DNA from: Rhodospirillum centenum SW
GTDB taxonomy: Bacteria > Pseudomonadota > Alphaproteobacteria > Azospirillales > Azospirillaceae
DNA: 64,000 bases
Assembly (NCBI RefSeq): GCF_000016185.1
Contig: NC_011420.2
Coordinates: 2,252,501-2,316,500 of the forward strand
Reading direction: 5' to 3'
In this document: positions 25,573 through 34,599 of the stretch, piece by piece
How the letters are laid out: every line of letters begins with the position of its first letter
Numbering within the stretch: the stretch's first letter is position 1
Position numbers and translations under genes: made by a program
The notes under the pieces: generated by a model
Told to the model about the DNA's origin: nothing
Seen by the model: the letters and a program-made list of their open reading frames with translations, nothing else
Database searches by the model: none

Positions 25573-27115
25573 CCCGCCGGCTGACCATGTTCTGGGTGGC
25601 GTGGTAGAAGATCGGGACGATCGGGATGTCGTCCAGCAGCAGGGCTTCGGCCTGCCGCATCAGGTCCTGCCGCGTCTCCGGGTCGCGCTCCCGCCCCGCC
25701 GCGTCCATCAGCCGGTCGAAGGCCGGGTTGGCGTAGCCGGACGGGTTCTGCCGGCCGATGTCGGAGCGGAACAGCTTCAGGAAGGTCACCGCATCGTCGA
25801 AATCCGCGACCCAGCCGTGCCGGGCCACGTCCTTGAAGGTGCGGTTGTTGCGGGTGTCGATGAAGACCTTCCATTCCTGGTTCGTCAGGACGACCTTCGC
25901 CCCCAGCTTCTGCTGCCACATGGCGGCGATGGCGATGGCGATCTTGCGGTGGTTCTCGGAGGTGTTGAAGAGGATCTCCACCTCCAGCGGCTTGCCGCCC
26001 TTGCCGTAGCCGGCGGCGGCGACCAGCCGCTGCGCCTCGGCATCGCGTTCGGCCTGGGTCCAGCCGGCATAGTCGGGCTGCGGCGCCGTGTAGCCCGCGG
26101 TCCGCGGCGGCACGAAGGTGAAGGCCGGTTCCTCCCCGCCCTTGGTCAGCAGGGTCGCCAGCGCCGTGCGATCCACCGCCAGCACCAGGGCCTTGCGCAG
26201 GTCGCGGTTCGAGGCCCAGGGCTGGCGGGTCAGGTTGAAGGCGTAGAAATAGTTGCCGAGATAAGGCGCGATGTGCAGCTCGTCCGCCATGTTGGCCTTC
26301 AGCCAGTCGAGCTGCGAGTCCGGCACGTCGTAGGTCAGGTCAAGCTCGCCGGCGCGGAAGCGGCGCAGCTCCGTCTCCCGGTTCTCCGTCGGGTAGAAGT
26401 AGACGGTATCGACGGCCACCGTGTCGGCGGCATGGAAATGCGGGTTGCGCACCAGCTTGACATGCCCCTGCGGCACCGCCTCGGCCAGCTTGTAGGCACC
26501 GCTGGACACCAGGATGCCGGGCCTGATGAAGTCCTCCCCGTGGCGCTCGTAGCTGGCCTTGGAGATGGCGCTGGTCGAGGTGTGCTGCAGCGAGGAGACG
26601 AACCAGGCGGCCGGTTCCTCCAGCGTGACGCGGAAGGTGCGGTCGTCCACCGCCTCCACCCCCAGCGCGGACGGCGGCATCCGGCCCAGATTGATGGCGC
26701 GGCCGTTCTTCACCGGCCAGAGGAAGTAGGCGTAGTCGGACAGGGTTTCCGGGTCCAGCAGCCGCCGCCAGGAAAAGGCGAAGTCCTCCGCCGTCACCGG
26801 GCTGCCGTCGGACCATCTGGCGTTCCGGCGCAGGATGAAGGTGTAGACCAGCCCGTCGTCGCTGACCGTCCAGCTTTCGGCCAGACCGGGGATCGGGTGC
26901 CCCTTGGCATCGACCGTCAACAGCCCCTCGAACAGGTCCATGGCGATCCAGCCGGCCGCCTCCCCGCGCAGGCGCTGCGGGTCCAGCGTCTCCGGCTCGG
27001 TGCCGTTGCCCCGGTGCAGCACCATCTCCGCCGCAGCCGGAGCGATGCTCCCGACCCCCAGCAGCGCCGCCACCGCCAGCCGTATCAGCCACATCAGGCG
27101 TCCCGCAGGCCGCAT
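25511..27115 (-). CDS. Family 5 (OppA-like) peptide-binding protein, copy 1
   Basis: This is a periplasmic solute-binding protein (SBP_bac_5) of 534 residues with a Sec signal peptide ending near SIAPAAAE. The mature protein starts with the RGNGTEPETLDPQ motif and contains the conserved ARWSDGSPVTAEDFAFSW and NQEWKVF segments. The ATG at 27115 is preceded by GGAGGGG and is preferred to 27148. It most resembles copy 2 just upstream, especially in its C-terminal half (TSENHRK, SDIG.QNPSGYANP). It is the last of five consecutive paralogues on this strand. No permease or ATPase gene is nearby. Its 3' end overlaps the ABC-F gene. Confidence 0.9.
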   Translation of the reverse strand: MRPAGRLMWLIRLAVAALLGVGSIAPAAAEMVLHRGNGTEPETLDPQRLRGEAAGWIAMDLFEGLLTVDAKGHPIPGLAESWTVSDDGLVYTFILRRNARWSDGSPVTAEDFAFSWRRLLDPETLSDYAYFLWPVKNGRAINLGRMPPSALGVEAVDDRTFRVTLEEPAAWFVSSLQHTSTSAISKASYERHGEDFIRPGILVSSGAYKLAEAVPQGHVKLVRNPHFHAADTVAVDTVYFYPTENRETELRRFRAGELDLTYDVPDSQLDWLKANMADELHIAPYLGNYFYAFNLTRQPWASNRDLRKALVLAVDRTALATLLTKGGEEPAFTFVPPRTAGYTAPQPDYAGWTQAERDAEAQRLVAAAGYGKGGKPLEVEILFNTSENHRKIAIAIAAMWQQKLGAKVVLTNQEWKVFIDTRNNRTFKDVARHGWVADFDDAVTFLKLFRSDIGRQNPSGYANPAFDRLMDAAGRERDPETRQDLMRQAEALLLDDIPIVPIFYHATQNMVSRRVKGWEDNLRNLHLTRYLRVE

Positions 27116-27224
27116 GCCGTCCCCTCCCCCTGTCCCGAACCGGTCCATCCCCCGACGCTAGGGGGCGGGGCCGCCTTTGTCCATAAGGGGGAGGGCATCC
27201 CGCCGGCACCAGGCGGCGGGACAA

Positions 27225-27251
27225 CCCCACGCCCCGGACCGGGGCGCGGGG
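27225..27251 (-). terminator. Hairpin after peptide-binding protein copy 2
   Basis: An 11-bp stem (27225-27235 with 27241-27251, one wobble pair on the transcript) closes a five-base loop directly after the stop of copy 2, and is followed by TTGT on the minus strand. A second weaker hairpin lies at 27198-27221. Confidence 0.6.
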
Positions 27252-27260
27252 CCGGCCGGA

Positions 27261-28901
27261 TCAGGCCTTGAGGTCGAGCCAGCGGGTCGGGTGGTTGTCC
27301 AGCAGGTCGTCGCCCCAGTTCAGCACCCGCTTGGCGACCATGTGCTGGGCCGCATAGGTGTAGATCGGGAAGACCGCGGCATCCTCCAGCGCGATGGACT
27401 CGGCTTGGCGCATCAGGGCGGCGCGCGTCTCCGGGTCCTGCGTCCGGTTCGCCTCCATCATCAGGCGGTCGTACTCCGGGTTGGCGTAGCCCGACGGGTT
27501 CTGCTTGCCGATGTCGGAACGCAGCAGTTCCAGGAAGGTGTTGGGATCGACGAAGTCGCCGATCCAGCCGTGGCGGGTGACGTCCTTGAACTTCTTCTCG
27601 TCGCGGCTGTCCAGGAAGACCTTCCACTCCTGGTTGTTGAGCGTGACCTTGATCCCCAGCTTCTGCTGCCACATGGAGGCGACGGCGATGGCCACCTTCC
27701 GGTGGTTCTCGGAGGTGTTGTAGAGCACCTCCAGGTCCAGCGGCTTGCCGCCCTTGCCGTAGCCCGCCTTCTGCATCAGCTCGCGCGCCTTGGCGTCGCG
27801 CTGTTCCTGCGTCCAGGCCGCATGGTCGGGCAGCGGCAGCGGATAGCCCTCCACCCCCGGCGGGGTGAAGGCATAGGCCGGCTGCTCGCCCTGCCGGGTG
27901 ATCTTCTCGCAGATGCTGGCCCGGTCAATGGCGAGGTTGAGCGCCATGCGCAGATCGCGGTTCGACTTCCACGGCTCCTTCGTCATGTTGGGGGCGAAGA
28001 AGTAGGTGCCGAAATAGGGCGTCTCCCGGTATTCGTCGGGCAGGTTCGCCTTCACCCAGTCCGTCTGGGTCAGCGGCACCTCATAGGTGAAATCCAGCTC
28101 GCCCGAGCGGAAGCGGCGCAGTTCGGCGTCCAGATTCTCGGTCGGCAGGAACATGACCGTGTCGATCCGGACATTCTCCGCGTCCCAGTAGTGCGGATTC
28201 TTCACCAGCTTGACATGGCTCTGCGGCACCGCCTCGACCAGCATGTAGGCGCCGTTGGAGACAAGGTTGCCGGGCCGGATGAAGGTGTCGCCGTGCTGCT
28301 CCAGGTTCGCCTTGCTCAGCGCATAGGCGGCGTGGTGGTGCAGCATCTTGAGGAAGTAGGGCGTCGGCCCGCGCAGGGTGACCTGGAAGGTGTGGGTGTC
28401 GGGGGCCGCCAGCCCCACGCTGTCCATCGGCTTGCGCCCCAGCGAGGCGTCCTCGGCATTCAGCACCGGCCAGAGATAATAGGCGTACTTGGCCGCGGTG
28501 CGCGGATCGAGCAGGCGCTTCCAGGAGAACACCCAGTCCTCCGCCGTCACCGGCGTGCCGTCCGACCACCTGGCGTTCCGGCGCAGGTGGAAGGTGTAGA
28601 CGGTGCCGTCCTCGCTCACCTCCCAGCGCTCGGCCGCGCCGGGGACGAGCCCGCCCTTGCCGTCGGGGATCAGCAGCCCGTCGAACAGGTCGAACTGGAT
28701 GAAGCTCTCCGGCACGCCGGAGGATTTGTGCGGGTCCAGGGTCTCCGGCTCGGAGCCGTTGCCGCGGTACATCACCTTGCCGCCGGCGGTCTGGGCGATG
28801 GCGAAGCGGGGCACGACCCCCGTCATCAGGGCCACGCCGGAAGCGGCGGTGCCCCCGGCGATGCCCGCAAGTACCGAACGGCGGCTGAGGCTCTGATCCA
28901 T
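27261..28901 (-). CDS. Family 5 (OppA-like) peptide-binding protein, copy 2, with Tat-type signal
   Basis: This 546-residue binding protein differs from its four neighbours in having a twin-arginine signal (SRRSVLAGIAGGTAASGVAL, cleavage near AIAQ), so it should be exported folded. The mature part begins RGNGSEPETLDPHKSSG and has the conserved ARWSDGTPVTAEDWVFSW, NLVSNGAYML and NQEWKVF segments. GGGAG lies about 12 bases before the ATG. It is flanked by hairpins on both sides and so may be transcribed separately. Binding of peptides is a family-level inference; the exact ligand is unknown. Confidence 0.9.
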   Translation of the reverse strand: MDQSLSRRSVLAGIAGGTAASGVALMTGVVPRFAIAQTAGGKVMYRGNGSEPETLDPHKSSGVPESFIQFDLFDGLLIPDGKGGLVPGAAERWEVSEDGTVYTFHLRRNARWSDGTPVTAEDWVFSWKRLLDPRTAAKYAYYLWPVLNAEDASLGRKPMDSVGLAAPDTHTFQVTLRGPTPYFLKMLHHHAAYALSKANLEQHGDTFIRPGNLVSNGAYMLVEAVPQSHVKLVKNPHYWDAENVRIDTVMFLPTENLDAELRRFRSGELDFTYEVPLTQTDWVKANLPDEYRETPYFGTYFFAPNMTKEPWKSNRDLRMALNLAIDRASICEKITRQGEQPAYAFTPPGVEGYPLPLPDHAAWTQEQRDAKARELMQKAGYGKGGKPLDLEVLYNTSENHRKVAIAVASMWQQKLGIKVTLNNQEWKVFLDSRDEKKFKDVTRHGWIGDFVDPNTFLELLRSDIGKQNPSGYANPEYDRLMMEANRTQDPETRAALMRQAESIALEDAAVFPIYTYAAQHMVAKRVLNWGDDLLDNHPTRWLDLKA

Positions 28902-28946
28902 CTCGACTGGTCTCCCTGTTCTTGTCGCGTGCTGACGGCGGAACCG

Positions 28947-28970
28947 CCGGGCGGTGCCAGGACCGCCCGG
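28947..28970 (-). terminator. Hairpin after peptide-binding protein copy 3
   Basis: A perfect 9-bp stem (28947-28955 with 28962-28970) closes a six-base loop, eight bases beyond the stop codon of copy 3. There is no T-run. Confidence 0.5.
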
Positions 28971-28977
28971 ACGGCTC

Positions 28978-30582
28978 CTACGGCTTCATGGAAAGGTAGC
29001 GGGTGAGCTGAAAGCCCATCGTGTTCGGGGTCCAGCCCTGGACCTTCGGGCTGACGACGGTGCGGTAGCTGCCGGTGAACAGCGGGATGACCGGCAGGTC
29101 GGCCAGCAGCACGGCCTCCGCCTCGGCCATCCGGGCGGCGCGCCGCTCGGGATCGAGGATCAGGTTCGCCTCGTCCAGCAGCCGGTCGAAATCGGCGCTG
29201 GCATAGCCCGTGCGGTTCATCCGGCCGATGTCGCTGCGCATCAGCTTGAGGAAGGTGTAGGCGTCCGGATAGTCGCCGATCCAGCCGAGATGCGTCAGCC
29301 CGACATAGTTCTTGTCGGCCGCGGTCTGGAGCTGGACCTTGAATTCCTGGTTGTTCAGCCGCGTGTCCACGTTCAGCTTCTGCTTCCACATGCCGGCGAC
29401 GGCGACCATCACCCGGCGGGAACTTTCGCTGGTGGCATGCAGGATCTCCAGCTCCGGCAGCGGCTTGCCGCCGGGGCCGTAGCCGGCCTCCTTCAGCAGC
29501 CGGCGAGCGCGCTCGTCACGCTGGGCCTGGGTCAGGGCGGCCGTCTCCGGCACCGGCGGGCGGTAGCCGGAGGTGCCGGCCGGCACGAAGCTGTAGCTGG
29601 CCTGCTCGCCCGCCCGGGTGATGCGCTCGACCAGCGCCTCGCGGTCGATGGCGAGGAAGAGCGCCTCGCGCAGCTTCGCGTTCGAGGCCCAGGGCTCCTT
29701 CGTCATGTTGAAGCCCAGATACCAGATGGAGAAGACGGGATAGAACTTCTCCACCTCCGGCATGTTCTGCCGCACCCAGTCCACCTGGGTGTAGGGGATC
29801 TGCATCACGGCATCCAGTTCGCCGGCGCGGAAGCGCCGCAGCTCGGTGTCCTGGCTGTCGGAGTGGTGGAAGTAGACGGTGTCGATCTTCACCTGGTCGG
29901 CGCTGTGGTAGTGCGGGTTCTTCACCACCTTCACATAGCTCTGCGGCTTGTAGTCCGCGAGCTGGTAGGCGCCGTTCGACACCAGCTTGCCCGGCTGCAT
30001 GAAGGACTTGCCGTCGCGCTCCACGTTCGCCTTCTGCACCGGATGCGTGATGCGGTGCATCAGGGAAGCGAGGAAGTAGCCCGTCGGCCGTTCCAGCGTG
30101 ACGCGGAAGGTGTGCGGGTCCACCGCCTCCACCCCCAGGGCGTCGCCCGGCATCTCGCCCTTGTTGATGGCCTCGGCGTTCTTCACCGGCCAGAGGAAAT
30201 AGGCGTACTGCGAGGCCAGCGCCGGATCGAGCAGGCGCCGCCAGGAGAAGGCGAAGTCCTCCGCCGTCACCGGCGTGCCGTCCGACCATTTCGCGTCCCG
30301 GCGCAGGCGGAAGGTGTAGACCAGCCCGTCGGGGCTGATCTCCCAGGAGTCTGCCACGGCCGGCACGGGCTCGCCGTTGATGCCGATGGTGAACAGCCCC
30401 TCGAACAGGTCGTACATGATCCGACCCTCGGTCACCGTGGTGCCGAGCTGGGGGTCCATGGAGCTGGGCTCCGGACCGTTGCCCCGGTTCAGCACCACCT
30501 CGGCGGCGGCCGGCTGCCCCAGGGCGGCCCCAGCCAGGACCAGGGTCAGCGCCAGCCCGGCGCGGCGAAGGAAGTCACGCAT
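28978..30582 (-). CDS. Family 5 (OppA-like) peptide-binding protein, copy 3
   Basis: This 534-residue periplasmic binding protein has a Sec signal ending at QPAAAE. The mature N-terminus is NRGNGPEPSSMDPQLGT, in which the usual Glu-Thr-Leu-Asp core has changed to Ser-Ser-Met-Asp. The ATG is preceded by GGGAG. It keeps AKWSDGTPVTAEDFAFSWRR, KLVSNGAYQLAD and NNQEFKVQ (Phe instead of the Trp in copies 1, 2 and 4), which suggests a different binding pocket. It belongs to the array of five paralogues. Confidence 0.9.
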   Translation of the reverse strand: MRDFLRRAGLALTLVLAGAALGQPAAAEVVLNRGNGPEPSSMDPQLGTTVTEGRIMYDLFEGLFTIGINGEPVPAVADSWEISPDGLVYTFRLRRDAKWSDGTPVTAEDFAFSWRRLLDPALASQYAYFLWPVKNAEAINKGEMPGDALGVEAVDPHTFRVTLERPTGYFLASLMHRITHPVQKANVERDGKSFMQPGKLVSNGAYQLADYKPQSYVKVVKNPHYHSADQVKIDTVYFHHSDSQDTELRRFRAGELDAVMQIPYTQVDWVRQNMPEVEKFYPVFSIWYLGFNMTKEPWASNAKLREALFLAIDREALVERITRAGEQASYSFVPAGTSGYRPPVPETAALTQAQRDERARRLLKEAGYGPGGKPLPELEILHATSESSRRVMVAVAGMWKQKLNVDTRLNNQEFKVQLQTAADKNYVGLTHLGWIGDYPDAYTFLKLMRSDIGRMNRTGYASADFDRLLDEANLILDPERRAARMAEAEAVLLADLPVIPLFTGSYRTVVSPKVQGWTPNTMGFQLTRYLSMKP

Positions 30583-30610
30583 GTCGTCTCCCGCGTTCGT
30601 CTATGCCCCT

Positions 30611-30626
30611 GCCCGCTTTTGCGGGC
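30611..30626 (-). terminator. Small hairpin between binding protein copies 3 and 4
   Basis: GCCCGC (30611-30616) pairs with GCGGGC (30621-30626) around a four-base loop in the 121-base gap. A second stem at 30697-30713 contains the stop codon of copy 4 in its loop. Either could end transcription of copy 4 or insulate copy 3. Confidence 0.4.
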
Positions 30627-30703
30627 GTTGGCTCCTATGTGCGGACTCGGGGCGGCAGAGTCCAGACTGCGCATGTAACCATCCCGTTTCCCGGCGCCGG
30701 CCG

Positions 30704-32317
30704 TCACGGCCGGAGGGCGAGGAACCGGGTCGGATGCGCGTTCAGGGGGTTGTCGATCCAGCCCGTCACCCGCGGGCTGACCAGCCGGGCGTCGGCATAG
30801 GTGAAGACCGGGATCACGGGCTGGTCGGCCAGGACCAGCCGCTCCGCCTCGGCCAGCAGGGCACGGCGGCGGTCGGGGTCGCGCGCCTCCCCGGCCGCGT
30901 CCAGCAGGGCGTCGAAGGCGGGGTTGGCATAGGCCGAGGCGTTCTCCGGGCCGACGTCGGCGCGCAGGAACTCCAGGAAGACGTTGGGATCGGCATAGGC
31001 CCCGACATAGGAATTGCGGGCCAGATCGCGGTACGCCTTGGTCCGGCGCGAAGCCAGGAAGACCTTCCATTCCTGGTTCGTCAGGGTCGCCTGGATGCCC
31101 AGGCGCTGCTGCCACATCCCGGCCAGGGCCACGGCGATGCGGCGGTGGTTCTCCGCTGTGTTGAACATCAGCTCGACCGAGAGCGGGCGGCCGTCCGTCC
31201 CCTTGCCGCCGGGATAGCCGGCCTCGGCCAGCAGGCGCTGCGCCTCCGCCACCCGGCGCTGCATCGGCCAGCCGGCCCAGTCGGGCACCTGCGGGTCGTA
31301 GCCGGCCGCCCCCGGCGGCACGTAGGAGACGGACGGCACCTCCCCCGCCCGGGTGATCTTCTCCACGATGATGTCGCGGTCCACGGTCATGGCCAGGGCA
31401 CGGCGCAGGCCGGGGCTGGACTTCCAGGGCTCGTGGGTCAGGTTGACGGAGTAGTAGTAGGTGCCGAACAGCGGCGTCGTCCGCAGGTCCTGCGGCAGGG
31501 TCTCCCGCGCCCAGGGCACCTGCCCCGGCGGCAGGGTGAAGGTGATGTCCAGTTCCCCCGCCCGGTAGCGCTTCAGCTCCGTCTCCTGGTTCTCCGTCGG
31601 GTAGAAGTAGACGGTGTCGATGGCGGTCGTCGCGGCGTCGCGGTGGTAGGGGTTGCGCTCCAGCCGGACATGGCCCTGGGGCACCTGCTCCACCAGCCGG
31701 TAGCCGCCGGAGGAGACGAGGTTGCCGGCGCGGAAGAACTCCCGCCCCAGCGCCTCCACCTTCGCCTTCGGCAGCGGCACCAGGAACGGGAAACTGAGCA
31801 TGGAGACGAAGTAGGGCGTCCGCCGCGCCAGCCGGAACTCCACCGTCAGGGGATCGGGCGCCCGGATGCCGACCCGGTCCGGGTCGGTCAGCCGGCCTTC
31901 GTAGAAGTCCTTGGCATTCTCGATCACCCACAGATACTGGGCGTTGTGGGTGCCCGACGCGGGATCGACCAGCCGGCGGAAGGACCAGACCACGTCGTCG
32001 GCCGTGATCGGGCTGCCGTCGGACCAGCGTCCGTCGGGGCGCAGGTGGAAGGTGACCGTCCGCCCGTCCTCGGACTCCTCCCACCGTTCCGCAAGCCCGG
32101 GGCCGTAGCGTCCGTCCGGCCCGCGGGCGACCAGCCCCTCATACAGGTCATAGAACAGGTGCGCCTCGGGGAACCCGGTGGCGGCGTGGGGGTCGAGCGT
32201 CTCCGGATCGGCCCCGTTGCCCCGGTGCAGCACCCCCGCCGCCCCGGCCGGCGGCCCCCAGCAGAGGAGGGCTGCCAGGAGCGGCAGCAGCCGCAGGGTC
32301 TTCGCACACCATTCCAT
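30704..32317 (-). CDS. Family 5 (OppA-like) peptide-binding protein, copy 4
   Basis: This 537-residue periplasmic binding protein has a signal peptide (LRLLPLLAALLCWGPPAGAA). The mature protein begins LHRGNGADPETLDPHAATG and keeps GRWSDGSPITADDVVWSFRR, NLVSSGGYRLVE and NQEWKVF. It is the most divergent of the five in the middle (NAQYLWVIENAKDFYEG instead of the YFLWPVKN motif). A Cys in the signal region (LLCWG) is not a good lipobox. It shares the array with copies 1-3 and 5. Confidence 0.88.
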   Translation of the reverse strand: MEWCAKTLRLLPLLAALLCWGPPAGAAGVLHRGNGADPETLDPHAATGFPEAHLFYDLYEGLVARGPDGRYGPGLAERWEESEDGRTVTFHLRPDGRWSDGSPITADDVVWSFRRLVDPASGTHNAQYLWVIENAKDFYEGRLTDPDRVGIRAPDPLTVEFRLARRTPYFVSMLSFPFLVPLPKAKVEALGREFFRAGNLVSSGGYRLVEQVPQGHVRLERNPYHRDAATTAIDTVYFYPTENQETELKRYRAGELDITFTLPPGQVPWARETLPQDLRTTPLFGTYYYSVNLTHEPWKSSPGLRRALAMTVDRDIIVEKITRAGEVPSVSYVPPGAAGYDPQVPDWAGWPMQRRVAEAQRLLAEAGYPGGKGTDGRPLSVELMFNTAENHRRIAVALAGMWQQRLGIQATLTNQEWKVFLASRRTKAYRDLARNSYVGAYADPNVFLEFLRADVGPENASAYANPAFDALLDAAGEARDPDRRRALLAEAERLVLADQPVIPVFTYADARLVSPRVTGWIDNPLNAHPTRFLALRP

Positions 32318-32372
32318 CCGCCGCTCCCCCCTTCAGCCCGCCGTCAGCCCGCGGCCGGGTCCCGCGCCCGTG

Positions 32373-33980
32373 CTACTTCGCAATGTCCAGATAGCGGGTG
32401 GGGTAATAGTCCCGCGGATTCGGGTTCCAGTTCAACACCCGGGGGGCGACGAGGCGGCGCCGGGTCAGGTGGTGGGTCATGATCATCGGCACGTCCCGGA
32501 GCGCCAGGGCCTCGGCCTGGGCCAGCAGGGCGAGGCGCTTCGCCGGGTCCGTCTCGACGTTGGAAAGGTCCACCAGCCGGTCGAACTCGGGATTCCGGTA
32601 GCCCGCATAGTTCTGCTTGGCGACGTCGCTGCGCAGCAGCTTGAGGAAGGTGACCGGGTCCAGATAGTCGCCGTTCCAGCCGAAGAACAGCATGTCCTTG
32701 TAGGCCTTGTCGTCCGCGGTGGAGGCGACGACGCGGCCTTCCTGGTTGTTCAGCACGGCCTCCACGCCCAGCTTCTGCTTCCACATGGCGGCGATGGCGA
32801 TGGCGATGCGGCGGTTGTTCTCGTTCGTGGAGAACAGCAGCTCGGGCTTCGGCAGCGGCTTGCCGCCGGGGCCGTAGCCGGCCTCCGCGATCAGCTTCTT
32901 CGCCATCGCGTCACGCTCGGCGCTGCTCAAGGACGCCCAGTCCGGCACCGGGGAGGTGTAGCCCGGCACGCTGTCCGGCGGCACGAAGGTGAAGGCCGGA
33001 CGGGTGCCGGCGCCGACCACCTTCTCGGCCAGGACCGTGGTGTCCGCCGCCAGCAGCAGGGCAAGCCGCAGCTTCGGCTCGGACTTCCACGGCTCCTTCG
33101 TCATGTTGATCCAGAACTGGTAGGTCGAGAACACCTCCGTCGGGCGGAACGCCTCGGGCAGGTTCTTCTGGGCGAACTCGTGCTGGGTCACCGGCAGGGT
33201 GTAGGTCGCGTCAAGCTCGCCGGCACGGAACTGCTTGAACTCGGTGTCGGCGCTCTCCGTCACCACATGGTAGACGGTGTCGATGCGGACCTGGGCGGCA
33301 TCGTAGTAGTGCGGGTTCTTCGCCAGCTTGAAGTGCCCCTGCGGCACCGCCTCGACCAGCACATAGGGGCCGCTGGCGACCATCTTGCCGGGCTGGATGA
33401 AGGCGTCGCCGTACTGCTCGACATTGGCCTTCTTCACCACCGACATGGAGGAGTGGCTGAGCTGACCCGCGAAATAGCCGGTCGGCTCGATCAGGGTGAT
33501 CCGCACGGTGCGCGGGTCAACCGCCTCGATCCCCAGGGACGAAGGCGGCTTCTCGCCGGCCGTGATCTCGCGGCCGTTCACGATCGGCCAGGCGAAGTAG
33601 GCGTAGGGCGACAGGGTCTTCGGATCGGCCAGCCGCTGGAAGGAGAAGACCACGTCCCCGGCCGTCACCGGGCTGCCGTCGGAGAACTTCGCATCCTCGC
33701 GCAGGGTGAAGGTATAGACCGTGCCGTCGGGGGAGATGTCCATGGCCGCCGCCAGCGCCAGCCGGGTCTGGCCCTTCGCGTCCAGGCTCAGCAGCCCCTC
33801 GAACATGTCGATGTCGATCCAGCCCTCCTGCACCAGATCGGAGCGGTGCGGATCGATCGTCCGCGGAGCGGAGCCGATGCCGCGGCGGATCGTGGTCTCG
33901 GCCAGGGCCGGGAGCGCCGCCGCGGTGAAGCCGGCGGTCAGGGTCACCGCCAGGGCAAGGCGGCGGAAGAACGGGGTCAT
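32373..33980 (-). CDS. Family 5 (OppA-like) peptide-binding protein, copy 5
   Basis: This 535-residue periplasmic binding protein has a signal peptide (MTPFFRRLALAVTLTAGF, cleavage near ALAE). The mature N-terminus RRGIGSAPRTIDPHRSD deviates from the RGNG-EPETLDP pattern of copies 1, 2 and 4. It retains AKFSDGSPVTAGDVVFSFQR and MVASGPYVLVE, and has NNQEGRVV where the others have NQEWKVF, so it probably binds a different ligand. The ATG at 33980 has GGAGG 11 bases upstream; the frame open to 34313 overlaps the divergent ModE-like gene and is not used. It is the first gene of the five-gene array. Confidence 0.9.
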   Translation of the reverse strand: MTPFFRRLALAVTLTAGFTAAALPALAETTIRRGIGSAPRTIDPHRSDLVQEGWIDIDMFEGLLSLDAKGQTRLALAAAMDISPDGTVYTFTLREDAKFSDGSPVTAGDVVFSFQRLADPKTLSPYAYFAWPIVNGREITAGEKPPSSLGIEAVDPRTVRITLIEPTGYFAGQLSHSSMSVVKKANVEQYGDAFIQPGKMVASGPYVLVEAVPQGHFKLAKNPHYYDAAQVRIDTVYHVVTESADTEFKQFRAGELDATYTLPVTQHEFAQKNLPEAFRPTEVFSTYQFWINMTKEPWKSEPKLRLALLLAADTTVLAEKVVGAGTRPAFTFVPPDSVPGYTSPVPDWASLSSAERDAMAKKLIAEAGYGPGGKPLPKPELLFSTNENNRRIAIAIAAMWKQKLGVEAVLNNQEGRVVASTADDKAYKDMLFFGWNGDYLDPVTFLKLLRSDVAKQNYAGYRNPEFDRLVDLSNVETDPAKRLALLAQAEALALRDVPMIMTHHLTRRRLVAPRVLNWNPNPRDYYPTRYLDIAK

Positions 33981-34188
33981 GCGCGGTCGTCCTCCGATAG
34001 CTCGGGGCCGCCCCGTCCGGGCGGGACGGACGGCCGGATCGCGGCAACGGTAGGCGCGGCACCCGTCGGCCGCAAGCCGGTCCGCACGGAAGCGCCGCGC
34101 CCGACGATGCCGCGGCTGGCGCCGGCCCGGCCGGAGCGGGTAGAGTGCCGGCCAGTTCCGGCCCGCCGGAGACAACCGCAGCCGAGCC

Positions 34189-34599
34189 ATGACCCGCCTG
34201 ACCCTGCGCCTGGATTTCGCCCCCGGCAGCCGCCTCGGCCCCGGCAAGGTGCGGCTGCTGGAGGAGATCGGGCGGCACGGCTCCATCTCCGCCGCCGGGC
34301 GCGCACTGGGCATGTCCTACCGCCGCGCCTGGCTGCTGGTGGACGAGGTGAACCGCAGCTTCCGCGACCCGGCGGTGGCGACCCAGCTCGGCGGGCCGGG
34401 CGGCGGCGGGGCCGCCCTGACCGACTGGGGCCGCACCCTGGTCGCCCTCTACCGCGAGGTCGAGCGGGCCGCGGCCGGTGCCGCCGCCGGACCGCTGCGC
34501 ACGCTGGAGGCACAGCTCGCGCCGCCGGTCGCGCCACAGGTCGCGCCAGGGGGGCCGGAGGGCGCGGCGCCTGCCGCCCCGCCGGAACCGGAAGCCTAG
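34189..34599 (+). CDS. Short ModE-like winged-helix regulator without molybdate-binding domain
   Basis: This 136-residue protein has the ModE/LysR-type winged helix (LGPGKVRLLEEIGRHGSISAAGRALGMSYRRAWLLVDEVN) that recognises ModE boxes. The DNA-binding domain ends by about residue 95, and the rest is a proline- and alanine-rich tail. The C-terminal MOP domains that bind molybdate in E. coli ModE are absent. It is convergent with modC and the two stop codons overlap in CTAG. A ModE-box-like palindrome lies upstream of modA, so it probably represses modABC, but how it would sense molybdate is unclear. Confidence 0.85.
   Translation: MTRLTLRLDFAPGSRLGPGKVRLLEEIGRHGSISAAGRALGMSYRRAWLLVDEVNRSFRDPAVATQLGGPGGGGAALTDWGRTLVALYREVERAAAGAAAGPLRTLEAQLAPPVAPQVAPGGPEGAAPAAPPEPEA

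Noticed and set aside
27177-29006. Long plus-strand frames opposite the binding-protein genes (also 28954-30678, 30377-32482, 32178-35906)
   Set aside because: They mirror conserved binding-protein genes and have no recognisable domain or start signal.
33981-34313. Extended N-terminus of peptide-binding protein copy 5 (start at 34313)
   Set aside because: It would overlap the divergent ModE-like gene, and the signal peptide with its ribosome site lies at 33980.
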